Translations under genes and position numbers: made by a program
From: Burkholderiales bacterium UBA2459
GTDB lineage: Bacteria; Pseudomonadota; Gammaproteobacteria; Burkholderiales; Burkholderiaceae_E
Reading direction: 5' to 3'
DNA: 20,822 nt
Assembly: GCA_002342365.1 (NCBI GenBank)
Contig: DDPV01000026.1
Location: forward strand, 9,983 to 30,804
Notes under the pieces: model-generated
Database searches by the model: none
Seen by the model: only the letters and a program-made list of their open reading frames with translations
Told to the model about the DNA's origin: nothing
In this document: positions 1 to 7,618 of the stretch, one piece after another
Position numbering within the stretch: the first letter of the stretch is position 1
Layout: each line of letters begins with the position of its first letter

Positions 1-1
1 C

Positions 2-175
2 CCCTGGATCGAACCCCCATGCGATGTATCAAGCTGCGACCTCTGCGATGAACCCATCGCGGCTGAGGATGAGCGCTTGGTTCTACTTTCCGCACCGATA
101 TCATGGTCTGAACATTCAGCACCCACCCGTACGCAAGCCCAGGGCAAAGCCGAAGGCTACGGACTGACCGGATGA
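2..175 (+). CDS. 3' end of an unidentified Cys-containing protein (partial)
   Basis: An open frame enters from the left edge and stops at TGA 173-175, giving the last 57 residues of a protein. I do not recognise the family. Three cysteines lie close together in the spacing C-x4-C-x2-C near the start of the visible part, followed by an acidic Asp-Glu stretch and a polar tail, so a small metal- or redox-active Cys site is possible but unproven. The stop overlaps the start of the next gene as ATGA. That is the main reason to think the frame is real: the downstream gene has no good ribosome binding site and would be served by translational coupling. The composition reads as ordinary protein. Homology cannot be judged from this fragment. 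Confidence 0.5.
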   Translation, partial: PWIEPPCDVSSCDLCDEPIAAEDERLVLLSAPISWSEHSAPTRTQAQGKAEGYGLTG

Positions 176-1020
176 CCGCGCTCGCGGACCCGCATTCAGC
201 ACTGCTTGCATGTCAGTCGCTGCTTGCCCTGGCACTCATCCTTTTCAGTTTTGAAGACCGCAAGTTGATCAAGGACACCCTGGCTGAACCCTGTTTTGCC
301 TGGCATGTGCTGGGCCACGATCTCAAGGCCTTGTGGCCTCGAAGTTTTCGCTTGCTTGCCTGGTGCTTCGATCCGCAACGCCTCAACCGCTTGTTGCTGT
401 TGCGGACCCTTTGTGCCTTGCTGATGCTTGGTGGGATCGCAAACGATGGTCTTAGGGCATGCAGTCTGCTGATGTTGTGGGTCAGCCAGGTCTTGATGAT
501 GGTCCGATGGCGCGGCGCACTCAACGGTGGCAGCGACATCATGACCTTGAGTCTGCTCAACGCCTTGATGATCGGCGAAACCTTCAACCTCAGCGCGCAG
601 CTTTTTGATCGGCCCGAATCTGACCTTGGTAACAGGATAAGCCTGTGGTTTATCGTGATTCAAAGCCTTAGCGCTTATGTGATCTCAGGCGCTGTGAAGC
701 TGCGCGAAAAGGCCTGGCGTGATGGTCGCGCTTTGATCCATTTTTTAAATCATGCGATCTACGGACCTTTGCAGCCAAGAAGCCTTTTTCGTCGTCGATC
801 GGTTTCGATGGCAGTCAGCTGGAGCTTTATCCTTTGGGAGTGCAGCATGCCTTGCCTCTTGCTTCATCCGCAAGTCGCCATCGTCGCTTGCGCGATCGCT
901 TTGGTTTTCCATGGGCTTGTCTTCTGGTTTTTTGGGTTGAACCGTTTTTTCTGGACCTGGATCAGCTGTTTGCCCGCGCTGATGTTTGCATCCTACGCGA
1001 TGAGCCCCTTGAGCGTTTAA
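172..1020 (+). CDS. HTTM-like multi-pass membrane protein
   Basis: A 282-residue protein made almost entirely of hydrophobic segments, so an inner-membrane location is expected. The pattern fits the HTTM family (horizontally transferred transmembrane domain, related to vitamin K-dependent gamma-carboxylase). It has a GGSD motif at residues 119-122 followed by a membrane helix, a segment ending ISGAVKLREKAWRDG at about 171-185, and a late FHG...GLNRFFW segment at about 247-261. Similar motifs recur in bacterial HTTM proteins, whose reaction is mostly unknown. ATG 172 is the only usable start in the frame after the stop at 109-111. It overlaps the upstream stop (ATGA), which suggests coupling; no strong Shine-Dalgarno is close. 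It converges with the lipoprotein gene ending at 1042. The family call is moderately sure; substrate and reaction are unknown. Confidence 0.75.
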   Translation: MTALADPHSALLACQSLLALALILFSFEDRKLIKDTLAEPCFAWHVLGHDLKALWPRSFRLLAWCFDPQRLNRLLLLRTLCALLMLGGIANDGLRACSLLMLWVSQVLMMVRWRGALNGGSDIMTLSLLNALMIGETFNLSAQLFDRPESDLGNRISLWFIVIQSLSAYVISGAVKLREKAWRDGRALIHFLNHAIYGPLQPRSLFRRRSVSMAVSWSFILWECSMPCLLLHPQVAIVACAIALVFHGLVFWFFGLNRFFWTWISCLPALMFASYAMSPLSV

Positions 1021-1041
1021 GTGAAGCGGGCGGTCGATGGA

Positions 1042-1566
1042 CTATCGCCCAGGTCGCAGGCACTCCGGTGGAATGCCGTATCCGGCGCTTCTGACTTTCA
1101 TCTGAGCGTCCCATTCGATTTGAAACCACAGACAACGCGTGTTATCAAAACGATAAGACCAAAGCGAACCCCACTGCCTGGCCAGTCCTTGCCTGACGCT
1201 TGAGGGACCGATTAAGGCTATCACCTCCTCGGCACCCATCCCTGCAAAAACTTTGGCAAAGCGCTCCTCCGTGAGCAGTTGCTCAAAACCGATGGCCTGC
1301 CGCTTTGCATCAAAATCCACCGCGTAGCTGTGCCTGCCATACGGGCCGCGCGTGAAAATGAGCCGGCTTCCTGCCGCTGTTTGCAAGCGAGTTGACGCTT
1401 TGCCAAGCAAGCGCTCAACATTCTCGATCGGTTGACCAAGAATCATCACATCGGGCGCGTATTGCCGAAAGCCCGTCACTGGCTCAAGCGCAGCGCAACC
1501 CAAAAGGCCGCTAAGGACCGTGCAAAAAAATAACGCGCGCAGTGAGGAAACCGAACAATTGATCAT
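1042..1566 (-). CDS. Lipoprotein with two BamE/SmpA-like modules
   Basis: A 174-residue predicted lipoprotein. The start at 1566 gives a short N-terminus, a hydrophobic stretch and the lipobox LLGC, with Cys24 as the lipidation site. The longer frame reaching back to a TTG at 1701 would bury the signal inside the upstream ligase gene. After the lipobox are two similar modules, about residues 43-96 and 103-163. Each begins with a Gly-x-x-x-x-x-Val-x-x-x-x-Gly pattern and continues into beta-strand-like sequence with aromatic residues, resembling the BamE/SmpA/OmlA fold. Such proteins sit in the outer membrane or periplasm, often as assembly or scaffold factors. The role here is unknown. It begins 7 nt after the acyl-CoA ligase stop, so the two are very likely co-transcribed. 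The lipoprotein call is firm; the double-BamE reading is inference from pattern. Confidence 0.85.
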   Translation of the reverse strand: MINCSVSSLRALFFCTVLSGLLGCAALEPVTGFRQYAPDVMILGQPIENVERLLGKASTRLQTAAGSRLIFTRGPYGRHSYAVDFDAKRQAIGFEQLLTEERFAKVFAGMGAEEVIALIGPSSVRQGLARQWGSLWSYRFDNTRCLWFQIEWDAQMKVRSAGYGIPPECLRPGR

Positions 1567-1573
1567 CGCATCC

Positions 1574-3142
1574 CTAAATGATCCGACTCGCTTGATTGCT
1601 CCAATAGCGGTCGCGTAAAACCCGTTTGTAGAGCTTACCGGTTGGAAGACGCGGCAGGCTCGCCTCAAAATCGATCGACCGCGGACACTTCTGGATCGCA
1701 AGTGTCGCCCGACAAAAGGCGATCAATTCCGCCTCAACCGCCTTGCTGGGTTCGGTACCCGGCATCAATTGAACAACCGCCTTGACCTCTTCACCGAGAT
1801 CAGGGTTGGGCACACCAAAAACCGCAGCGTCCTCAACCCATGGATGCGTAATCAAGAGGTTTTCACACTCTTGCGGGTAGATGTTGACGCCACCGCAAAT
1901 GATCATGAAGCTTGACCGATCTGTGAGGTACAAAAAACCATCATTGTCAACATAGCCTACATCGCCAACCGTGGTCATTGTCCCGTCAGCCGATGTGGCT
2001 TCCCGGGTTTTTTCGGGGTCGTTAAAGTACTCAAAGGGCGAGCCGGTTTTGAACCACACGGTGCCAGGCTGGCCTGTGGGACAAACTTGCATCGCCTCAT
2101 CAAGAATATGTAAGTCGCCAAACAAGACCTTGCCAACCGTTCCGCGATGCGCAAGCCATTGCTCGGTATCGCAGGCCGTAAAGCCCAGCCCCTCGGTTGC
2201 GCCGTAGTATTCGTGAATGATCGGACCCCACCAATCGATCATCGCCTCTTTGACCTGAGGCGGACAGGGTGCGGCAGCATGGATGGCGACCTCAAGACTC
2301 GATAAATCAAAAGCATGCCTTTGCTCGTCGCTGAGCTTGAGCATACGGCTGAACATCGTAGGAACCAGCTGACTGTGACTTATTTTATATTGTTCCACCA
2401 GTGATAAATACTGAAGCGGATCGAACTTCTCCATGATCACCACCGTGCCGCCTGCACGAATTGTCAATGAAACCGCAGCCTGTGGCGCAGCGTGATACAG
2501 CGGTGCAGGTGACAAAACCATCATGTCTTCGCGATACCGCCAGAGCTTGAAAAGAAAATCGAATAAAGGCAAAGGCTTTGACGGCGCTTGATCGGGCAGC
2601 GGACGAAGGATCCCTTTGGGCCGTCCGGTGGTACCTGAGGAGTAGAGCATCGGCGTGCCCAGCGATTCATCGGCAATGGGGCTATCCGGATACAGCTGGC
2701 AGGCCTGCGCAAAATCCTCGCTGCGAACACCCGCAATACGCGGTAAAGGTTCAGACTGCGGGCCGCAAACCAAAAGCGTGCGGACTAGCGGGCATTGCTC
2801 AAGCGCCTGAACCGCAAGATCGAGTTTGTCGTAGGAGGTGATGAGCGCTTGCGACTGGCTGTTTTGCAAAATATAAGCAAGCTCATCGGCCTTGAGAAAG
2901 GAGTTTACGCAGGTGTAATAAAGACCTGAACGCTCACCGGCTGCGCAGGACTCCAGGTAGCGATCATTGTTCTCCATGAAAATGGCGTAATGATCAAGGC
3001 GCTTGAGCCCCTGGTCTCGCAGCAAATGCGCGAGCTGGTTGCTTCGCCTTTCAAAGGCTGCATAACTCACCGCCTCACCGCTGCTGGCCATGATAAAGGC
3101 TGCACGGTCCGGATGTTTGATTGCATAGGATCCTGGATACAT
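1574..3142 (-). CDS. AMP-forming acyl-CoA synthetase (FadD-like)
   Basis: A 522-residue member of the ANL superfamily, which activates a carboxylic acid to an acyl-adenylate with ATP and then to an acyl-CoA. Visible motifs are the phosphate loop LYSSGTTGRPKG at about residues 166-177, YYGATEG at 312-318, the GD-x-GY-x-D-x-DGFLYLTDR hinge and ribose-binding region at 393-409, and PTGKLYKR at 500-507 with the conserved C-terminal lysine (about Lys503). The N-terminus MYPGSYAIKHPDRAA resembles long- or medium-chain acyl-CoA ligases. The start at 3142 is chosen because AAGGAG lies 8 nt upstream; the frame extends to 3184 without support. It heads a two-gene unit with the lipoprotein and is divergent from the GST gene. 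Enzyme class is confident. The acid it uses cannot be read from sequence; fatty or aryl acids are the usual substrates. Confidence 0.95.
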   Translation of the reverse strand: MYPGSYAIKHPDRAAFIMASSGEAVSYAAFERRSNQLAHLLRDQGLKRLDHYAIFMENNDRYLESCAAGERSGLYYTCVNSFLKADELAYILQNSQSQALITSYDKLDLAVQALEQCPLVRTLLVCGPQSEPLPRIAGVRSEDFAQACQLYPDSPIADESLGTPMLYSSGTTGRPKGILRPLPDQAPSKPLPLFDFLFKLWRYREDMMVLSPAPLYHAAPQAAVSLTIRAGGTVVIMEKFDPLQYLSLVEQYKISHSQLVPTMFSRMLKLSDEQRHAFDLSSLEVAIHAAAPCPPQVKEAMIDWWGPIIHEYYGATEGLGFTACDTEQWLAHRGTVGKVLFGDLHILDEAMQVCPTGQPGTVWFKTGSPFEYFNDPEKTREATSADGTMTTVGDVGYVDNDGFLYLTDRSSFMIICGGVNIYPQECENLLITHPWVEDAAVFGVPNPDLGEEVKAVVQLMPGTEPSKAVEAELIAFCRATLAIQKCPRSIDFEASLPRLPTGKLYKRVLRDRYWSNQASRII

Positions 3143-3279
3143 GATGAATGCTCCTTTTTGACAATAAGGCGGCGCTGCCGCCATCCCTGAAACCTGCTTC
3201 AGGCAGAATCAGACGCGAGCGTTCGGCGAAAGTCAACGCGACCTTTTTTCTTCGTTCCATCTCCCAAGGAAACCGTCTT
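3143..3279. promoter_or_regulatory. Divergent promoter region with two tandem inverted repeats
   Basis: This 137-base gap separates the acyl-CoA ligase (minus) from the GST gene (plus) and must hold both promoters. Two inverted repeats lie side by side: GGCGGC-GCT-GCCGCC at 3168-3182 and CCTGAA-ACCTGC-TTCAGG at 3186-3203. The first would also form a tight hairpin just upstream of the ligase Shine-Dalgarno. The second has the size of a regulator half-site pair. No convincing -35/-10 pair was found by eye. The GST Shine-Dalgarno AAGGA is at 3266-3270. Confidence 0.45.
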
Positions 3280-3978
3280 ATGCTGAAATTTTTCTACAAC
3301 GCCGCACCCAACCCGATGAAAATCGCACTTTTGCTCGAGGAAATCGGACTGCCCTATGAGCCGATTCCGGTCGACACCCGCAAGGGTGAGCAATTCGAGG
3401 CAGGTTTTCTTGCGGTCAACCCCAACGCCAAAGTGCCGGTGATCGTGGACGGTGCGACTACGGTTTTTGACAGCAATGCGATCTTGCTTTATCTCGCCGA
3501 CCGCGAAAAGGCTTTCGTCCCACAGGATTTGACGAGCGCCGAGCGTGGCCAGATGTTGTCCTGGCTGATGTTTATCGCCACCGGTATTGGGCCTTTTTCA
3601 GGTCAGTCGGTGCATTTTCGCCATGTTGCGCCCGAGCCAAAGGAATACGCGCTTAACCGTTATGATTACGAGGCACATCGCCACTGGAAGATCATCGAGT
3701 CGCATCTGAGCCAGCACCACTATTTTCTCGGCGATAGCTACTCGATTGTTGACATGGCCTTTTGGGGTTGGGCGCGCTTGCTGCCTTATGTGCTGGGCGG
3801 CGCTGACACGGTCTGGGTGCAATACCCGCAGGTTAAACGTCTGCTTGATGAAATCAGTGCAAGACCTGCAGCGCAAAAGGCTGAGGCCTTAAAAACCAGG
3901 CATCAGTTCAAGACCGAACTCGATGCAGAGGCGCGCAAGTTCATGTTTCCCGCCAATGAAAGGCTCAAAAGCGCCTGA
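3280..3978 (+). CDS. Glutathione S-transferase family protein, Nu/YfcG-like
   Basis: A 232-residue cytosolic protein with the two-domain GST layout. The N-terminal thioredoxin-fold half (about 1-78) contains NPNAKVPVIVDG with the cis-Pro loop and the glutathione-gripping DSNAILLYLADR segment. An all-helical half follows. The opening FFYNAAPNPMKIALLLEEIGL matches the YfcG/YghU style (Nu class) in place of the Tyr or Ser types. Asn11 is in the position of the YfcG active-site Asn, while the YfcG Thr9 is Ala here. Nu-class enzymes act as disulfide-bond reductases and peroxidases using glutathione. The start at 3280 has AAGGA 9 nt upstream; the frame runs back to 3148 but that part covers the divergent promoter. 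It stands alone, converging with the ABC exporter gene. Confidence 0.9.
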   Translation: MLKFFYNAAPNPMKIALLLEEIGLPYEPIPVDTRKGEQFEAGFLAVNPNAKVPVIVDGATTVFDSNAILLYLADREKAFVPQDLTSAERGQMLSWLMFIATGIGPFSGQSVHFRHVAPEPKEYALNRYDYEAHRHWKIIESHLSQHHYFLGDSYSIVDMAFWGWARLLPYVLGGADTVWVQYPQVKRLLDEISARPAAQKAEALKTRHQFKTELDAEARKFMFPANERLKSA

Positions 3979-3987
3979 GCCCAAGCC

Positions 3988-4023
3988 GCGGTTGATCAGC
4001 ATTGATTAATGCGGGTCAACCGC
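3988..4023. terminator. Nested inverted repeat between convergent genes
   Basis: The outer arms GCGGTTGA (3988-3995) and TCAACCGC (4016-4023) are a perfect 8-base inverted repeat. Inside lies a second perfect stem, GCATT (3999-4003) with AATGC (4008-4012) around the loop GATT. It fills the 27-base gap between the GST and ABC genes and covers the ABC stop codon at 4006-4008. Neither side is followed by a run of T, so it is not a textbook intrinsic terminator. It could serve as a bidirectional RNA end or a 3' stabilising hairpin for both transcripts. Confidence 0.5.
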
Positions 4024-5838
4024 CAGAAATCCGCCGCTTTGATGGGCCCAAAGCCGGGCATACAGGCCGTTTTTCGCAAGTAAAGTCTGATGGCTTCCCT
4101 CTTCGACGATTCGGCCTGCGTCCATCACAATCAGCCGATCCATGGCAGCGATGGTGCTCAACCGGTGGGCGATCGCGAGCACCGTCTTGCCCTGCATCAG
4201 CAGATTGAGGCTATGTTGGATCGCTGCTTCAATTTCGCTATCAAGTGCGCTGGTTGCTTCATCTAAAATCAATATCGGTGCATTCTTGATCATCACCCGG
4301 GCAATCGCAACACGCTGCCGCTGACCGCCTGAGAGCTTCACGCCACGCTCGCCAACGTGCGCATCGTAAGCGCATCGACCTGCTGGGTCGCTGAGGTTCT
4401 TGATGAAAACATCGGCCTGGGCACGGCGGGCTGCGTCAATCATCATGGCATCGTCGGCGCTTGGATTACCATAAAGCAGGTTATCGCGCACCGAACGGTG
4501 CAAAAGCGATGTGTCCTGGGTGACCATACCGATTTGCTGCCGCAGGCTGCTTTGCTGCACCTTGGCAATATCCTGGCCGTCGATCAGGATGCAGCCCGAC
4601 TGCACATCGTAAAAGCGCAGCAGCAAATTGGTGATGGTGCTTTTACCAGCACCTGAAGGTCCGACCAACCCCACCTTCTCGCCAGCTTGGATCCGCAAAT
4701 GGAGCCGATCGATCAGAGTTCGCTTTTCGTCGTAGGCAAAGCACACATCGGAAAACACGATCTCACCCCGATCGACCACGAGTGCGGATGCGTTGGGAAG
4801 GTCAACAACACTTTGACGTTTCGAGAGCATATTGATGCCGTCGCGAACCGTACCGATGTTTTCAAACAATCCGGCCAACTCCCACATCACCCAATGCGAA
4901 ATGCCGTTCAGTCGCAATGCCATTGCGGTGGCTGCGGCTACCGCGCCGGCCCCGACTTCGCCCTGGGACCACAGGTGTAAGACCATTGCGCTGGTGCCAA
5001 TGATCAGCAACATGCTCAGCACATGGTTGATCATTTCAAAGCCACTTGCCAGCCGCATTTGGGCGTAGGCGGTTTGCATGAACTCCATCATGCCGCGTTT
5101 TGCATAGTCTGCTTCGCGATCGGTGTGCGAAAAAAGCTTGACGGTTGCGATGTTGGTGTAAGCGTCGGTGATTCGACCGGTCATCAGCGAACGAGCATCG
5201 GCCTGGAGCTTGCCCACTTTGCCGATCTTTGGCACAAAAAAGCGCAAGGCAAACACGTAGGCAGTCACCCAGGCGATAAAGGGCAAGAGCATCAAGCTAT
5301 CGAAGCTGCCCAAGACGGCGACCATGGTCACGAAGTAAATCACGACAAAAACCATGATGTCGCAAACGCTGATCAAGACATCGCGCACCGCAAGCGAGGT
5401 TTGCATCAGCTTTGTGGCTATACGCCCCGCAAATTCGTCTTGATAAAAACCCATGCTTTGCGACAGCATCAGGCGATGGAAATTCCATCGCAATCGCATC
5501 GGAAAGTTGCCGTAAAGACTTTGGTATTTCACAAGCGCTTGCAGGCACACCAGGCCGATGCTGCTCAAAAGCAGCGCAGCCAGGCCGCTCAAGGCAAGCG
5601 CATGCCGCTGCCAGAAGTCCTCACCCGGACCCATCGAAAGCCAATCGACCAACTCGCCGATCAGCGCAAAAAGAACCGCCTCGAAGGCGCCAATCGCTGC
5701 CGTCAGGATAGTGACTGCAGCGATGTAGCCACGCACACCCGCGCTGACTTCCCAGAGAAAGCCAAGGAATCGGATCGGCGGAGGTTTGGGTTGCTCAGAA
5801 GGATAGGGATTGATGCGCGATTCAAAAAATCGAAACAA
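4006..5838 (-). CDS. ABC exporter half-transporter (fused TMD-NBD)
   Basis: A 610-residue fusion of a six-helix exporter membrane domain (about 30-330) and an ATPase domain (about 355-600), the MsbA-like B-type exporter layout that works as a dimer in the inner membrane. In the ATPase domain are the Walker A GPSGAGKST at 393-401, the Q-loop Gln441, the signature LSGGQ at 502-506, Walker B ILILDE at 522-527 with catalytic Glu527, and the switch His558. All key residues are intact, so it should hydrolyse ATP. The N-terminal MFRFFESRINPYP with a following Pro-rich stretch is a recurrent feature of one subgroup of proteobacterial exporters of unknown substrate. It follows the MFS gene after 77 bases that contain a hairpin, so it may be read through from, or separate from, unit D. 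The substrate is not deducible; lipid, drug or peptide are all possible. Confidence 0.95.
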   Translation of the reverse strand: MFRFFESRINPYPSEQPKPPPIRFLGFLWEVSAGVRGYIAAVTILTAAIGAFEAVLFALIGELVDWLSMGPGEDFWQRHALALSGLAALLLSSIGLVCLQALVKYQSLYGNFPMRLRWNFHRLMLSQSMGFYQDEFAGRIATKLMQTSLAVRDVLISVCDIMVFVVIYFVTMVAVLGSFDSLMLLPFIAWVTAYVFALRFFVPKIGKVGKLQADARSLMTGRITDAYTNIATVKLFSHTDREADYAKRGMMEFMQTAYAQMRLASGFEMINHVLSMLLIIGTSAMVLHLWSQGEVGAGAVAAATAMALRLNGISHWVMWELAGLFENIGTVRDGINMLSKRQSVVDLPNASALVVDRGEIVFSDVCFAYDEKRTLIDRLHLRIQAGEKVGLVGPSGAGKSTITNLLLRFYDVQSGCILIDGQDIAKVQQSSLRQQIGMVTQDTSLLHRSVRDNLLYGNPSADDAMMIDAARRAQADVFIKNLSDPAGRCAYDAHVGERGVKLSGGQRQRVAIARVMIKNAPILILDEATSALDSEIEAAIQHSLNLLMQGKTVLAIAHRLSTIAAMDRLIVMDAGRIVEEGSHQTLLAKNGLYARLWAHQSGGFLAVDPH

Positions 5839-5887
5839 GATTCAGTGCTTTTCAAAGAGGGGTGAAGGTTACCGGTCCGGTGCATTG

Positions 5888-5908
5888 CCGTGGCCTGCGT
5901 AGGCACGG
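5888..5908 (-). terminator. Hairpin downstream of the MFS gene
   Basis: CCGTGGCCT (5888-5896) pairs with AGGCACGG (5901-5908) apart from one bulged G, with the four-base loop GCGT. It lies 7 bases past the MFS stop in the direction of transcription and about 50 bases before the ABC start. There is no T-tract after it. It could end or attenuate the transcript before the ABC gene, or protect the upstream mRNA. A second short repeat, ACCGG-T-CCGGT, is at 5871-5881. Confidence 0.4.
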
Positions 5909-5915
5909 AAAAGCG

Positions 5916-7244
5916 CTACATCCTAAGCGATCGGCGCGTTGTTTGCGAAAGCAGGCCGAACAAGCTCAAAGCGCAGCATCCGTAAATCAAAGCAAGCGCC
6001 TCGGACCAGGTCCAATTGAAATTCTGCGCCAATTGCGAGGTGAGGTCGGGCCATAACAAGGCTGCCACAATCACCCCACAGGTCCTACTGGTGAGGCTCG
6101 CCGCGCCAGCAACGCCCCGCTCGCTCGCTGCTGACTGCGCCAAAACCCAATCGGTATAAATCATTTGAAACAAGCCAAGACCAGCACCCTGGATGCCTAA
6201 GGCAAGGGCAAGCGCGAGCGCATGTCTGCCTTCGTAGGGACCTTGTTGAGGGTCGGATACAGAACAAAAAAGCGCCAGGCTTATGCCTCCAAGTGCCAAA
6301 ATCCCGATACCGACTCGCATCCCGCCAAGTATTCCGATACGCCTGATCAACCCGGGGCCAAGGCTGTTACCAAGCGCCATGCCTGCAGGCCAGGCAAATA
6401 AAACCAGTCCGAGCGAGGCGGCAGCCTGATGCATCACGTGGACCATGAGAAAGGGGATCAATAACATGCTGGTAAAGCCGCAGCATTGAGCCCAGGCATG
6501 CAGCGCGTGCGCTCGGATCAGGGTTGCAGCGCACTGATGGCTGAAGGATTGCGCAAGCAGGCCAAACGCCGATTGGCCCGTTCGGCGCGCCAAGGCTTGG
6601 AACGTTGCACGATTACGGCCCAAGTCATCGTGATTGCGAGTCTCGGTACCCGCTAGACCCAGACAAAAAAGCGCAAGCAAGGCCGCTGGGAACCGAAACC
6701 AAAACACGCCAGACCATCCCAGGGCATGAATCATCAAGCCACCCACCAAAGGCCCAAGCGCTGCTGCCGCTGAGCTGAGTGCGCCGTAGGCAGCCACGCC
6801 TCGCCTTTGTTGATCGGCACCCTGTTGATCTGCAGCAAAAACAAGAACCATCAATGCAGGCCCAACGCTGAGCAGCAAGGCGGTTGAAAAACCCTGAAGA
6901 CCACGTCCGATGAGCAGCGCAAGGTAGTCGGATGCAAGCGAACAGATTCCGTAGGCGATGACGCCGGTCCACAAACCCAAACGAAATACCCGCCAATACC
7001 CCTTGCGATCGCCCCAAGCCCCGATAAGCATCATCAGGCAGGCATAGGTCAGAACATAAACGATGACGGTCCAACGAATCGCTAAGGGGTCGCTTAAAAG
7101 CGCATCGGCAATTGCAGGAAGCGCCACATTGACCGCGGTATCGGCGGCTGGCAGGCTTGTGCCCAGGCCAATCGCTAAGAGCGCAAAGCGCCTGTGCCGT
7201 GCCGACGCCACAGATCGGAAAGAATTGGCAAAGGCACTAACCAT
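5916..7244 (-). CDS. MFS transporter, EmrB/QacA-like drug exporter type
   Basis: A 442-residue multi-pass inner-membrane protein of the major facilitator superfamily. Visible motifs are the drug:H+ antiporter motif D1-like DTAVNVALPAI at about residues 35-45, motif A GAWGDRKGYWRV at 75-86, the motif B-like GRGLQG at 113-118, and motif C-like SAAAALGPLVGGL at 158-170, which marks export. This fits the EmrB/QacA group, which usually has 14 helices; the length here is nearer a 12-14 helix form. The start is uncertain. ATG 7244 overlaps the end of the DUF423 gene by 70 bases, a GTG at 7211 would also work, and the frame is open back to 7403. The overlap suggests translational coupling within unit D. 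The substrate is unknown. The family call is firm; the start is not. Confidence 0.88.
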   Translation of the reverse strand: MVSAFANSFRSVASARHRRFALLAIGLGTSLPAADTAVNVALPAIADALLSDPLAIRWTVIVYVLTYACLMMLIGAWGDRKGYWRVFRLGLWTGVIAYGICSLASDYLALLIGRGLQGFSTALLLSVGPALMVLVFAADQQGADQQRRGVAAYGALSSAAAALGPLVGGLMIHALGWSGVFWFRFPAALLALFCLGLAGTETRNHDDLGRNRATFQALARRTGQSAFGLLAQSFSHQCAATLIRAHALHAWAQCCGFTSMLLIPFLMVHVMHQAAASLGLVLFAWPAGMALGNSLGPGLIRRIGILGGMRVGIGILALGGISLALFCSVSDPQQGPYEGRHALALALALGIQGAGLGLFQMIYTDWVLAQSAASERGVAGAASLTSRTCGVIVAALLWPDLTSQLAQNFNWTWSEALALIYGCCALSLFGLLSQTTRRSLRM

Positions 7245-7615
7245 CCTGCCATCAAACACAAACCGCCCAAAGCTGTGAGCCGCGAGACGAAGGAATCGCC
7301 AAAGAGCACCCGAACATAGATATTCACCGAAAAAAGTATCACACCCAAACCCAATAAAAGGCAGGAAACACCAAGCAGCCGATAGGCGTGCTGCGCCCAG
7401 CAAAGGCTCATCAGCAGCATCAACAAACTGTGGGCCAAATGCATGCGCGCGGCAACATCCCAGGAGGCCTGGGCAGTCGGGCTGTAATGGCCCAGTGCAT
7501 GCGATGCGAGCGCAGAGGCAATCACCGCTGACATGCCGCTTACCAAAGCAAAAGCGATGGCAAGCAGTTGGGCCCGTCCCGCCGAAAGCCTGCCCGTTTG
7601 AGGTTCAACGGCCAT
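7175..7615 (-). CDS. DUF423 (YgdD-like) small membrane protein
   Basis: A 146-residue protein with four hydrophobic segments. The first runs through LAIAFALVSGMSAVIASALASHALGHY, and the later ones include the GVILFSVNIYV and ALGGLCLMAGWLVPL patterns. This matches the DUF423 family (E. coli YgdD), inner-membrane proteins of about 120-130 residues with no assigned biochemical role. It is slightly long because of about 18 extra polar residues at the C-terminus, the part that overlaps the MFS start. It begins 3 nt after the sugar dehydrogenase stop, so it is in the same operon. The family is recognised with good confidence; function is unknown, and the neighbours suggest only a membrane role. Confidence 0.85.
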   Translation of the reverse strand: MAVEPQTGRLSAGRAQLLAIAFALVSGMSAVIASALASHALGHYSPTAQASWDVAARMHLAHSLLMLLMSLCWAQHAYRLLGVSCLLLGLGVILFSVNIYVRVLFGDSFVSRLTALGGLCLMAGWLVPLPILSDLWRRHGTGALRS

Positions 7616-7618
7616 CGG

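Noticed and set aside
5023..5865. A 280-codon open frame on the plus strand
   Set aside because: It is antisense to the ABC exporter membrane domain. Its His-, Gln- and Asp-rich translation is the usual mirror of a hydrophobic coding strand.
7245..7403. N-terminal extension of the MFS gene
   Set aside because: It overlaps the DUF423 coding region in another frame and gives a non-family leader before the first helix.
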